Below are positions 9,558 through 18,026 of a stretch of DNA of 64,000 nt, one piece after another. The notes beneath the pieces are model-generated. The model worked only from the letters and a program-made list of their open reading frames with translations. It did not search any database and was not told the DNA's origin. The DNA is from Marinobacterium jannaschii DSM 6295. GTDB lineage: Bacteria; Pseudomonadota; Gammaproteobacteria; Pseudomonadales; Balneatricaceae. The stretch is from positions 145,134 through 209,133 of the forward strand of contig NZ_KK211068.1 in NCBI RefSeq assembly GCF_000620085.1, given 5' to 3'. The translations under genes were made by a program, and so were the position numbers. Position 1 is the first letter of the stretch. The number at the start of each line of letters is the position of its first letter.

Positions 9558-9844
9558 TATTAAAACCCCTACCTGCGCTTCACAGCACTTACTCGCAGTA
9601 TTTATTCACCTGAATCAAAACTCTTTATGCTTTCTCTTCATTCTGTTCCCTGACGTCATAAAATAAAAATCGTAGAGGCAGGGAGCCTTATTGATATCTG
9701 ACTACAAGTTTTTCCGGTTGTCGCTTTTACTCATATTTCTGATAATCCTTCGGCCTGATTTATTTGCGTTCAGATATCACCCGGCCTGATTTACGTCTGG
9801 TTTAGGTACTTATCGCCAGGTACCTTTTCGGAGCGGGCATCATC

Positions 9845-11542
9845 ATGATCAGTTTTAACTTTTTCGCGTTATTCCGGATCGCAGGCAATATCGCCTCCGG
9901 CCTATCCCGCCTTGTGCTGTCCCTAACGCTGTTATCAGGCAGTCCCGCTGTTCTGGCCGAGCATAATATAGTCGCCCTGCTCTCCTATGATCCGACCCTG
10001 GACTGGTCTCAGGAGTTTACCCAGGCCCTGATTAGTGACGCTGCCAGACATCCGGACAAGGTGAAGCTTTATATCGAGTACATGGATAGCCAGCGTCTGC
10101 CCGAACCCATGTGGCATTCACGCCAGGCGGAATACCTGCGCCATAAATATGCATCATTGCAGGTCGATGCCGTTATTGCCGAATCAAATCATGCAGCGCG
10201 CTTACTCAGCCTGCACGGCATATCCATTTTTGGCCAGGTGCCTCAGGTTAGCGTTTCGGAAAACCGCTTTGTCCATTCCTCCGCCCGGCAGGTGCACCAT
10301 ATTCCGCTGCTGCCAGACTTCGCTCAGTCATTGAATTTTGCCGCCAGGCTTCGCCCTGCCCCGGAACTGATCGCGATTACCGGAGACCGCAGCCCCGAGG
10401 CTTTAGCGCTGAGCAACGGACTGCAGCAGGCCGCCGCCGAGCGGCTGCCTGATGCTGCGGTGGACGTCCTGCGCACCGACGATCTGACCGAGCTGGTGCG
10501 CTATGTATCGACGCTGCCCGAGTCGACACTGCTGTTTCATACCCTCTACTATCAACAAAACGGTCCCCAGCCGGCTGAAAGCGCAGCGATTCTGGCCTCG
10601 GCAGCCAGCGTACCGATGCTGGTCAGCTACGAAACGTTTCTCTCTGCAGGGGCCGCTGGCGGCGTGCTGCTGACGGCAGAACAGGCTGCCAGTTCAGCGC
10701 TGCGCAGCGCGCTTGCCTATATAGAGCCGCCCTATTTCCCCGGCAGTTACCCTGTCAAAGGCGAAAGCTGGATCAATTATCCTCAACTGCAACGGTTTTC
10801 CATTCCCGCCAGACAGATCCCTACCGGGAGCCGGATGCTTAACCCCCCGTCGGATAGTCAGGGCCCGGATCACTACCAGTTTGCCGGAACAGTCATCTTT
10901 ATACTGCTGCAGCTCGCCCTGCTGGTAGGGCTGAGTATTCTGCTTCGACAACGAAACCGGCTGACCCAGTCCCTGATGGAGATTAACGGCCAGCTTGAAG
11001 ACAAGGTTGCCGAGCGCACACGGGAATTAAAAATTCTGGCCTCGACCGACAGCCTGACCGGTCTCTACAACCGGGCCGAGTTTACAACCCGGGCCAAAGC
11101 AGCGATGAACCAGGCGAAGAGACAGTCCGGCAGCCTGTGCCTGGCCATTATCGACCTTGATCACTTCAAGCGGATCAATGACCGGTACGGCCATACAAGC
11201 GGGGACCAGGTGCTGAAGGAGGTCGCGCGTTGCCTGCAGAGCCACTTCAGAAGCTACGATATCGTCGGACGTTACGGCGGTGAGGAGTTTTCAGTGATAC
11301 TGCCCGATACCTCACTGGAACAGGCGGTCGCGGCAGTGGATAAGGTCCGCCTGGTGGTGGCCAAACGGCAGCTGGAGATCGACAGCGGGCAGCAACTTAA
11401 TATCAGCATGAGTGCCGGTATCGCGGCACTGGAGTACCAGGACGATCTGGTAACCCTGATAAAGAAAGCCGACCACCACCTCTATCAGGCCAAAGCCAAT
11501 GGCCGCAATCAGGTCTGCTCCGCCACCACGCAGGCAGCCTGA
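9845..11542 (+). CDS. Diguanylate cyclase with periplasmic ABC-type binding-protein sensor domain
   Basis: A 565-residue membrane protein. An N-terminal signal/anchor (to about residue 38) precedes a periplasmic domain of about 300 residues resembling the ABC-transporter substrate-binding family used in sensors (HNIVALLSYDPTLDW, then AVIAESNHAARLL). A membrane segment near 347-368 (FAGTVIFILLQLALLVGL) and a short coiled coil follow, then a GGDEF domain. The active-site motif is GGEEF at 478-482, and an RxxD inhibitory site (R469, D472) lies at the standard spacing, so an active, product-inhibited cyclase is expected. It stands alone between unrelated genes, so its ligand cannot be deduced. 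There is a GGAGCGG ribosome-binding site upstream. Confidence 0.85.
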   Translation: MISFNFFALFRIAGNIASGLSRLVLSLTLLSGSPAVLAEHNIVALLSYDPTLDWSQEFTQALISDAARHPDKVKLYIEYMDSQRLPEPMWHSRQAEYLRHKYASLQVDAVIAESNHAARLLSLHGISIFGQVPQVSVSENRFVHSSARQVHHIPLLPDFAQSLNFAARLRPAPELIAITGDRSPEALALSNGLQQAAAERLPDAAVDVLRTDDLTELVRYVSTLPESTLLFHTLYYQQNGPQPAESAAILASAASVPMLVSYETFLSAGAAGGVLLTAEQAASSALRSALAYIEPPYFPGSYPVKGESWINYPQLQRFSIPARQIPTGSRMLNPPSDSQGPDHYQFAGTVIFILLQLALLVGLSILLRQRNRLTQSLMEINGQLEDKVAERTRELKILASTDSLTGLYNRAEFTTRAKAAMNQAKRQSGSLCLAIIDLDHFKRINDRYGHTSGDQVLKEVARCLQSHFRSYDIVGRYGGEEFSVILPDTSLEQAVAAVDKVRLVVAKRQLEIDSGQQLNISMSAGIAALEYQDDLVTLIKKADHHLYQAKANGRNQVCSATTQAA

Positions 11543-11989
11543 ATTCCCCTTGATGACCTGTGCCGATGGGCAAATCCATGCAAATCCCTGAAGGCCATGA
11601 CCCTGTGCATCGATAACCCCACGGGCATGGCCGAAACAGCCCGGATCGATATCTTTGGCGTGGGATAAGAGGAGGAGAAAAAGCTGTGTTACTCACCTGT
11701 TTACGGCCGGTGTTTATCAGCGTACATCCTGCAGTACTGGCCGGAATGGACTAAGCACTTTCGTGGCGACTAAGCGGATTGTCACTCACAACTAGTTAAA
11801 TAAGAGCGTTGATATAACCCTGCACTCGAACAATTAATACCAATACAGATAATCGGGCTATATGGTCACAACGACCTATACGCTGCGGTAACCGGCGCTA
11901 TCTGCATCACGCAATTTATAGCCGCCGGATATAAAAAAACCGGCCAGAAGGCCGGTAAGAGATACTTATGAAGTAAACCCGATTATCTG
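11543..11989. other. Intergenic region between convergent genes
   Basis: About 450 bases separating the diguanylate cyclase gene (plus) from the DctP-like gene (minus). It contains the terminator at 11932-11956. No credible ORF, RNA gene or repeat was recognised in the remainder. Confidence 0.4.
11932..11956 (-). terminator. Rho-independent terminator of the DctP-like gene
   Basis: Read on the minus strand, a 7-bp stem ACCGGCC / GGCCGGT with a 4-nt loop is followed by a run of six T. It starts 33 bases beyond the stop codon of the DctP-like gene, the expected position. Confidence 0.85.
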
Positions 11990-12997
11990 CTAAACCTCAT
12001 CCCGGCCGAGCGCGCGCAGGGCTTTGTTCAGCTTGTCCTTTCCGCCGATAGAATCGTAATATTTAGGCCAGACCTGGCCGGTCGCCCGCTCGATCCACTC
12101 CTTTTCACCATTGGCCGGATCGACAATTTTCATCCCGTGCTGAATAAGGTTCTGGCGAATTTTGGCTTCGTTTTCGATCAGGAACGTTTCACTGGCCTTA
12201 GTCGCGGCCAGGCCGGCATCCAGTACCACTTTCTGCATATCAGGCTTGAGTGACTGAAACAGCTGCTCGCTCATAATCATCGGTTCGATGGAGAAGATGT
12301 AGCGGATATTCGTGACATACTTCTGAACCTCGTAGAACTTCATCGCATTCACTGTGACATAGGGATTGTCCTGGCCATCCACTACCCCCTGCTGCAAGGC
12401 CGTGAAAGTCTCCGACCAGGCCATCGGCGTCGGGTTGATCCCCCAGGCTTTATAGGTATCAATCATGATCTCGTTTTTGGGCACCCGCACCACCACATCC
12501 TTCAGATCATCCAGGGTACGAACGGGCTTTTTCGAATTAGTCAGCACCCGGAAACCGGTATAGGTCCAACCGACAATCCGGACACCGGCATCACGCACCG
12601 AGTTCTCCACCAACTCCTGCCCCACACTGCCCTGAGTCAGGGTCACAGCATCATCCAGTGACTGCACCACATAGGGCAGGGTAAAAATGCCGACCGTCGG
12701 CGAAAATGGTGTCAGGTTATTGACCGCCAGAATTGAAAAATCCAGCGTGTCCAGCGACACATCGTTCACGGTATCCTGCTCACTGCCCAGGGTACTGGCC
12801 ATAAACAGTTTGACATCATATTTACCGCCGGAGCCGGTGTTCAGCGCTTCTTTAAATTTCAATCCGAACGCATGCTGTGCACTGCCCTCGTTATCGCCCG
12901 CCGCCACTTTCCAGACGGTGGCAGCCTGAGAGGGGGCCGCTAAAATCAAGCCCGTCGTCAGGGCCAGTGCGCTGATAAACTTATTCTTATATTTCAT
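11990..12997 (-). CDS. TRAP transporter substrate-binding protein, DctP family
   Basis: A 335-residue periplasmic binding protein. Its signal peptide is MKYKNKFISALALTTGLILA with cleavage near PSQAA. The DctP fold is shown by STLGSEQDTVNDV, the ligand-arginine region DVVVRVPKNEIMIDTYKAWG, and DGQDNPYVTVNAMKFYEVQKY. An upstream in-frame start (13081) is rejected because ATG 12997 gives a proper signal peptide and is preceded by GAGGA. TRAP systems use this protein with DctQ and DctM membrane subunits to import carboxylates or related solutes; neither subunit is adjacent, so this is an orphan binding protein here. It diverges from the LysR gene at 13225, which may control it. Confidence 0.88.
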   Translation of the reverse strand: MKYKNKFISALALTTGLILAAPSQAATVWKVAAGDNEGSAQHAFGLKFKEALNTGSGGKYDVKLFMASTLGSEQDTVNDVSLDTLDFSILAVNNLTPFSPTVGIFTLPYVVQSLDDAVTLTQGSVGQELVENSVRDAGVRIVGWTYTGFRVLTNSKKPVRTLDDLKDVVVRVPKNEIMIDTYKAWGINPTPMAWSETFTALQQGVVDGQDNPYVTVNAMKFYEVQKYVTNIRYIFSIEPMIMSEQLFQSLKPDMQKVVLDAGLAATKASETFLIENEAKIRQNLIQHGMKIVDPANGEKEWIERATGQVWPKYYDSIGGKDKLNKALRALGRDEV

Positions 12998-13152
12998 ATA
13001 ATCCTCAGCATCGCTTTTTGTTTTGGTCAGTATGGCCATACTGAAACCGCATTCGCTTTCGTTAAATAGCAATAAAAACATCTTTAATTGCTGATTCCGG
13101 AAACATAGCTAAGCCCTGACCTCCCCGGCCGCAACAGCCGGGTTGACCCCGG

Positions 13153-13175
13153 CGACAACTATTTTTATGTTGTCG
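13153..13175. promoter_or_regulatory. Candidate operator between dctP-like and LysR genes
   Basis: A perfect 7-bp inverted repeat CGACAAC / GTTGTCG surrounds a 9-base AT-only centre (TATTTTTAT). It lies in the divergent intergenic region, 50 bases before the LysR start codon. LysR-type regulators commonly bind interrupted palindromes in such gaps, so it is a plausible autoregulatory site. Confidence 0.5.
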
Positions 13176-13224
13176 GGTACATCATATAAATACCATCCAC
13201 TCCACCATTCAGGAAACAATACCG

Positions 13225-14148
13225 ATGAAGCGTATCAGCCTGTCCGGCCAGGTCAGCGATCTGGACCTGAAACTTCTGCGGGTCTTTAAAACAGTGGTGG
13301 AATGCGGTGGTTTCTCTGCCGCCGAAGTCGAACTGAACATCGGCCGCTCGGCGATCAGCCGCCAGATGGCCGACCTTGAGACTCGCCTCGATATGCGGCT
13401 CTGTCAACGCGGCCGCTCCGGCTTTCTGCTCACGGAGCATGGCAGGCTGGTCTATGAGGCGACCCTGGAGCTGCTGGTCGATATCGAGAAATTCCGTTGC
13501 AATATCAACGCCGCGCACAGCCAGCTGATCGGGGAACTGAAGCTGGGGCTGACCGACAATATGGTCAGCGACAGCAAGGCCCCGGTGATCAATACGCTGG
13601 GGGCCTTTCATCAGGACGAACCTGAGGTCAGCATCAGCCTGCAGGTCGGCTCGCCCAACGAGATAGAGCGGGCAGTGATTGAGGGCCATGCCAACATCGG
13701 GATAGTGCCGGTTCACCATAAACTGCCCGGGCTGGAGTATCATCCGTTGTATCAGGAAACCTCCAGGCTCTATTGCGCCGCCCGCCATCCGCTGTACCCG
13801 CTGGAGGCCAGCGAAATTACCGCCGATCGCCTGCAGCCATTCGACTTTATCGTACCGGGCTACGCCCACTCTATTGAGTTCAAGGAGCGCTTTCCTGAGC
13901 TGAAGGCGGCCGCTATGTCGTCACAGGTTGAAGGCATCGCCACTCTGGTACTCAGCGGCCAGTACCTTGGCTTCCTGCCCGATCACTATGCCCTGCAGTG
14001 GCTCAGTACCGGTCAGATGCGTGAGATTCTGCCACAGACCTTCAGTTATCAGGTGCCCTTTTGCGCGATTACCCGACGTGATGCCCAGCCCAACCTGCTG
14101 CGGACCACCTTTCTGAAGGCCCTGATGGTCGATACGTCCACGGCTTAA
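13225..14148 (+). CDS. LysR-family transcriptional regulator
   Basis: A 307-residue regulator with an N-terminal winged helix-turn-helix (LDLKLLRVFKTVVECGGFSA, followed by the recognition-helix region GRSAISRQMADLETRLDMRL) and a C-terminal effector-binding domain (about 95-300, including GLTDNMVSD and VEGIATLVLSGQYLGFLPDH). It is divergent from the DctP-like gene and 100 bases upstream of the ureohydrolase gene in the same direction, so either or both may be targets. The effector is not deducible from sequence. Confidence 0.9.
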   Translation: MKRISLSGQVSDLDLKLLRVFKTVVECGGFSAAEVELNIGRSAISRQMADLETRLDMRLCQRGRSGFLLTEHGRLVYEATLELLVDIEKFRCNINAAHSQLIGELKLGLTDNMVSDSKAPVINTLGAFHQDEPEVSISLQVGSPNEIERAVIEGHANIGIVPVHHKLPGLEYHPLYQETSRLYCAARHPLYPLEASEITADRLQPFDFIVPGYAHSIEFKERFPELKAAAMSSQVEGIATLVLSGQYLGFLPDHYALQWLSTGQMREILPQTFSYQVPFCAITRRDAQPNLLRTTFLKALMVDTSTA

Positions 14149-14248
14149 TGTTTCTGTTTCAGACAACTTAAGATGCCCTTATTGCGATTTAAGTAACGCA
14201 AACAGCTTCCTATAGTCGGGGGAAACCAGCATTAACCGGGTACCCCTT

Positions 14249-15247
14249 ATGTCAGATTCCTTATCCGAGACAATCGCTACAGCCACAAAAAGTTTCAGCC
14301 CCCTGCCCTCTGAATCAGTGCCACGTTACGCCGGTATTGCCACTTTCATGCGCCTGCCGTTCTACAGCACGGCCGAGGCCACCGGCGCAGATATCGGCAT
14401 CTTCGGTATTCCCTGGGATGGCGGCACCACCAACCGCCCGGGCGCACGCCATGGCCCGCGCCAGATCCGCGAACAATCAGCGCTGATGCGCAAGGTACAC
14501 CCGGTGCTGGGCCTGAGTCCTTTCAGTCTGGCGAATTGTGCCGACCTGGGCGACAGTCCGGTAAATCCGCTGCAGATCGAGGAAACCCTCGATAAGGTCG
14601 AGCACTTTGTCGATGAGATAGTGGCACGCAATATTATCCCGCTGGCCGCCGGCGGCGATCACCTCGTTAGTCTGCCGATCCTGCGCGCGCTGGCAAAGCA
14701 ACACGGCCCGATGGGGATGGTGCACTTCGATGCCCATACCGATACCTGGGACCGCTACTTCGGCGGCTGTAAATACACCCACGGCACACCGTTCCGGCGC
14801 GCCATCGAGGAGGGGATACTTGACCCGAAACGGATCGTCCAGATCGGTATCCGGGGCGGCCTCTATTCAGAGCACGATGATGACTGGGGGCTGGAACAGG
14901 GTATCCGCGTGATGCGGGTCGAGGAGTTCTACGAATTAGGTGTGGAAAAAGCCCTGCAGGAAGCGCGTCGCGTGGTCGGTGATCAGGCCACCTATATCAG
15001 CTTCGATGTCGACTGTCTCGACCCGGTATTTGCCCCCGGCACCGGCACACCGGAGATCGGCGGCCTGACCTCCCATGAAGCCCAGCGCATGGTGCGCGGC
15101 CTGCGCGGGCTGAACCTGATCGGAGCCGACCTGGTGGAAGTATCCCCGCCTTTCGATCCCAGCGGCGCCACCGCCCTGCTCGGCGCTACCCTGATGTGGG
15201 AGATGCTCTGCCTGATGAGCGAAAAGGTGGCTCAGCGCAAACGGTAA
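14249..15247 (+). CDS. Agmatinase/guanidinobutyrase-family ureohydrolase
   Basis: A 332-residue binuclear manganese ureohydrolase. The metal-ligand motifs are all present: AGGDHLV, HFDAHTDTWD, SFDVDCLDP and the following GTGTPEIGGL substrate loop. Family members cleave agmatine, guanidinobutyrate, guanidinopropionate or related guanidino compounds to urea and an amine. The N-terminal RYAGIATFMRLPF and the GIPWDGGTTNRPGARHGP loop fit the guanidino-acid members about as well as classical SpeB, so the substrate is left open. A LysR gene precedes it, and a strong terminator follows at 15316. Confidence 0.88.
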   Translation: MSDSLSETIATATKSFSPLPSESVPRYAGIATFMRLPFYSTAEATGADIGIFGIPWDGGTTNRPGARHGPRQIREQSALMRKVHPVLGLSPFSLANCADLGDSPVNPLQIEETLDKVEHFVDEIVARNIIPLAAGGDHLVSLPILRALAKQHGPMGMVHFDAHTDTWDRYFGGCKYTHGTPFRRAIEEGILDPKRIVQIGIRGGLYSEHDDDWGLEQGIRVMRVEEFYELGVEKALQEARRVVGDQATYISFDVDCLDPVFAPGTGTPEIGGLTSHEAQRMVRGLRGLNLIGADLVEVSPPFDPSGATALLGATLMWEMLCLMSEKVAQRKR

Positions 15248-15315
15248 CGTCCACCACTCGGCCCCGCCCCGGTCATGCCTGCAGGCAATGTCCGGGCTGG
15301 CTGAGATAGAGTCAC

Positions 15316-15354
15316 AAAAAAGGCTGCCTGTCTTAACGACAGGCAGCCTTTTTT
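15316..15354. terminator. Bidirectional rho-independent terminator
   Basis: A long perfect stem, with core GGCTGCCTGTC / GACAGGCAGCC and a 5-nt loop, is flanked by A6 on the left and T6 on the right. It can therefore end both the ureohydrolase gene (plus) and the small minus-strand gene whose stop is at 15387. Confidence 0.93.
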
Positions 15355-15386
15355 GATTGATTCGGTTCCGTCAGGTGGCACAGCCC

Positions 15387-15656
15387 TCAGTGAGCGGCAT
15401 CCTGTGCTTCAGCCGCTTTACGCTGGGCCAGAATAGCTTCGCCCATCTTCTGGCCGAACATCTCCATCATCGCGTCTTCATCGTCACCCACCTTATCAAA
15501 GCACTCCACCATCGCTTTCAGCGTCGGCAGGGTCTGTTCGACCAGCGTGGAGATATAAGTTTCGGCAGGCACCTTAGTGTAGTCACTGTACTCAGCCAGC
15601 AAGCGGCTCACTTCAGCATTCAGTTCAATTGTTACGGTAGTTGGTTCGTAAGCCAT
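15387..15656 (-). CDS. Small hypothetical protein, possibly ribbon-helix-helix-like
   Basis: An 89-residue acidic protein. Its N-terminus (TTVTIELNAEVSRLLAEY, followed by ETYISTLVEQTL) has a beta strand followed by two amphipathic helices, a layout compatible with a ribbon-helix-helix DNA-binding or antitoxin-like fold. The C-terminal third is a charged helix with Met and Ala. No toxin gene is adjacent. The frame is bounded by the shared terminator downstream and an AT-rich region upstream, supporting a real monocistronic gene. Function unknown. Confidence 0.6.
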   Translation of the reverse strand: MAYEPTTVTIELNAEVSRLLAEYSDYTKVPAETYISTLVEQTLPTLKAMVECFDKVGDDEDAMMEMFGQKMGEAILAQRKAAEAQDAAH

Positions 15657-15960
15657 GTTTTGCTGCCTCTTATTTTTATGCTTCGACCACCCAATAGTAT
15701 TAGTCGTTAAATATCACCTATAGGGCCAGTCCCGGCTGAAATCTGGGGCCACCACAAGCCGCTGCTGAAACTGGACGCATCCCCCCTCCGCTACTGGTTC
15801 TACCCGGTCTAAAGACAAAAGCTGAAGCTTGAAGATTAACGCCTGCCGCGCGGCATCTTGCTGTGCGCAGCACGCGGACAGAGGAACGTCGGGTATCAGC
15901 AGACTCTCAGACGTCTCCGGGATAATAACTACAAGGGCAAGACACGCAGAGGAGCCATCA
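15657..15960. other. Divergent intergenic region
   Basis: About 300 bases holding the 5' regions of the minus-strand small gene and of the DUF3461 gene. An upstream in-frame extension of the latter (to 15829) is not credible as protein: it lacks conservation-like character and the annotated ATG has its own ribosome site. No operator was recognised. Confidence 0.35.
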
Positions 15961-16326
15961 ATGACTCAGTACCAGACACTGGCCCAGATGGGTATTACCG
16001 ATGTCGACAACATCAGTCGCTACAGCCTGCGACAGGAAGGCAATCGGGACGTACTCAAGATCTACTTCAACAACGCCGATGACTCCCTGCTACCCAGCAG
16101 CAACAAGTTTGCCTTTGAGCGTGCTGTACAGGCCGACGGTGCCGGTTCCCAGCCAGAGATGGCCCCGGTTATTGTTGCGGCGATTAAAGAACTTAATCAG
16201 CTGAATAAACCTGAGCACCAGGAACAGCGTGCCGCCCGCGAGCAGCTGGCCCACGAACTGGAGCACCTGGAGCGGGTAATGAGCAGCAAACTGGCTGAAC
16301 TGCGCAGCGATCTCTCCAAGTTCTGA
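15961..16326 (+). CDS. DUF3461 family protein
   Basis: A 121-residue protein matching the DUF3461 family of gammaproteobacteria, recognisable from the opening MTQYQTLAQMGITDVDNISR and then YSLRQEGNRDVLKIYF. A C-terminal helix rich in Glu, Leu and Arg (about 75-121) probably forms a coiled coil. GGAG lies six bases ahead of ATG 15961. Function is unknown; members are short cytoplasmic proteins. Confidence 0.8.
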   Translation: MTQYQTLAQMGITDVDNISRYSLRQEGNRDVLKIYFNNADDSLLPSSNKFAFERAVQADGAGSQPEMAPVIVAAIKELNQLNKPEHQEQRAAREQLAHELEHLERVMSSKLAELRSDLSKF

Positions 16327-16370
16327 ACCGCCTGCCCCCGATCCGGCTTCCGGCCGGACGCTTCTCCCTG

Positions 16371-16403
16371 CTACATCTGATAAATAAAAATTATCAGATG
16401 TAG
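16371..16403. promoter_or_regulatory. Perfect 12-bp inverted repeat upstream of the D-glutamate/5-oxoproline operon
   Basis: CTACATCTGATA and TATCAGATGTAG flank a 9-base A/T centre. It lies 45 bases after the DUF3461 stop and 88 bases before the first gene of the operon. There is no T run, so an operator is more likely than a terminator for the preceding gene, though both remain possible. Confidence 0.5.
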
Positions 16404-16490
16404 CAGCCAATATCGATTGGACAGCAGAAACGGCCCATAAGACACTTCGCCCCAATAGATTTTCCCAGCTTTTGATAAAGGAGCCTTTCA

Positions 16491-17279
16491 ATGGATACTC
16501 AGCTGTCACCGCTGGAACTGCGCCGTAAGATCCGTTCCGGCGAGTTCACCGGCAACACCTCCGGTTATTGTCAGGGATTTGTACAGGGCAACCTGGCCAT
16601 CATGCCAAAAGAGTGGGCCAACGAATTCCTGCAATTCTGCCAGCTCAACCCTAAGCCATGTCCGGTTATCGGCATGAGCAGCCAGCCGGGCGAGTTTATG
16701 CTGCCGACGCTGGGCGAAGACCTGGATATCCGCAGCGATATCCCGAAATACCGTATCTATGAGAAAGGCGTCCTGACCCAGGAAGTCACCGATATCCGTG
16801 ACTTCTGGCGTGATGACCTGGTGGCGTTCCTGCTCGGTTGCTCCTTCTCATTCGAGGAAGCGCTGATCGCCGATGGTCTGGAAGTACGTAACATCACTGA
16901 AGGCGTTAACGTGCCGATGTACCGCACCAATATCGAGTGCCAGCCAGCCGGTCGTTTCTCCGGCACCACCGTGGTCAGCATGCGTCCGATGAAACCGGCC
17001 GATGCGATCCGCGCGATCCAGATCTGTACCCGCTTCCCGTCCGTGCACGGTGCGCCGCTGCACTTTGGTGATCCGGCCCAGATCGGCATAATAGATATCA
17101 ATACTCCGGATTTTGGCGACGCGGTAACGATCAAAGAAGGTGAAGTACCGGTGTTCTGGGCCTGCGGCGTGACACCACAGGTTGCCATTGAACAGGCACA
17201 ACCTGATTTCTGTATCACCCACAGCCCGGGCCACATGCTGGTATCCGACCTGCCAAACAGCCGTCTGGCGATTCTGTAA
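16491..17279 (+). CDS. DUF1445 / D-glutamate cyclase N-terminal-type protein
   Basis: A 262-residue protein of the DUF1445 (YcsI, 'putative hydro-lyase') family. Characteristic segments are [65 protein letters not shown] and [14 protein letters not shown]. The same domain forms the N-terminal half of the mammalian mitochondrial D-glutamate cyclase (DGLUCY), which turns D-glutamate into 5-oxo-D-proline. It is the first gene of a tight operon with pxpABC and a gene for the other half of that enzyme (19660-20499). The cyclase role is inferred from family and context. A good AAGGAG ribosome site precedes the ATG. Confidence 0.87.
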   Translation: MDTQLSPLELRRKIRSGEFTGNTSGYCQGFVQGNLAIMPKEWANEFLQFCQLNPKPCPVIGMSSQPGEFMLPTLGEDLDIRSDIPKYRIYEKGVLTQEVTDIRDFWRDDLVAFLLGCSFSFEEALIADGLEVRNITEGVNVPMYRTNIECQPAGRFSGTTVVSMRPMKPADAIRAIQICTRFPSVHGAPLHFGDPAQIGIIDINTPDFGDAVTIKEGEVPVFWACGVTPQVAIEQAQPDFCITHSPGHMLVSDLPNSRLAIL

Positions 17280-17291
17280 GGAGTCCTGAGT

Positions 17292-18026
17292 ATGACACTG
17301 AAACTGAACTGCGACCTGGGTGAGAGCTTCGGCTCCTGGAAGATGGGTCTCGACGAAGCGGTGATGCCCCATATCGATCAGGCCAATATCGCCTGTGGCT
17401 TCCACGCCGGTGATCCACTGGTCCTGCAGAAGACCCTGACCCTGGCCAAGCAGCACGGTGTAACCGTGGGTGCTCACCCGGGTTATCCGGACCTGGTCGG
17501 CTTTGGCCGTCGCTCCATCAAGGCCTCTGCCGCCGAGCTGAAAGCGATGGTGCAGTACCAGATCGCCGCCATCGATGGCATGGCGGCCTCCCAAGGCCTG
17601 ACGCTGGAATACGTTAAGCCACACGGTGCCATGTACAACGACATGATGGCCAATGCCGATGTCCGCGCGGCCATCATGGCAGCGATCGCCGGCTACCACC
17701 GCCCGGTCGTGCTGATGCTGCAGGGCACGCCGGATGCCGCTAAACACCGCGAAGAAGCGAAAGCGGCAGGCATCGAGCTGTGGTTTGAAGCCTTTGCCGA
17801 CCGTTGCTACGACGACGATGGTCGCCTGCTGGCACGGACTAAAGAAGGCGCAGTGCATAACCGCGAGAAGATGCTGGCCCAGGTTAAGCAGCTGGCTGAA
17901 AACGGCACTGTCACCACCGTCAGCGGCAACACCCTGAACCTGCACGCCGATACCCTCTGTGTCCACGGCGACAATATGGAAGGGGTCAACGCAATTCAGG
18001 AGATCCGGGAGATGCTGCACTCATGA
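17292..18026 (+). CDS. pxpA: 5-oxoprolinase subunit A (LamB/YcsF family)
   Basis: A 244-residue LamB/YcsF protein, with LNCDLGESFGSWKMG at the N-terminus, then ANIACGFHAGDP, VGAHPGYPDLVGFGRR, YVKPHGAMYND and CVHGDNMEGV. With PxpB and PxpC it forms the ATP-dependent prokaryotic 5-oxoprolinase that opens 5-oxo-L-proline to L-glutamate. It begins 12 bases after the DUF1445 gene and overlaps pxpB by 4 bases, indicating one transcript with coupled translation. Length and motifs are normal for the family. Confidence 0.95.
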   Translation: MTLKLNCDLGESFGSWKMGLDEAVMPHIDQANIACGFHAGDPLVLQKTLTLAKQHGVTVGAHPGYPDLVGFGRRSIKASAAELKAMVQYQIAAIDGMAASQGLTLEYVKPHGAMYNDMMANADVRAAIMAAIAGYHRPVVLMLQGTPDAAKHREEAKAAGIELWFEAFADRCYDDDGRLLARTKEGAVHNREKMLAQVKQLAENGTVTTVSGNTLNLHADTLCVHGDNMEGVNAIQEIREMLHS

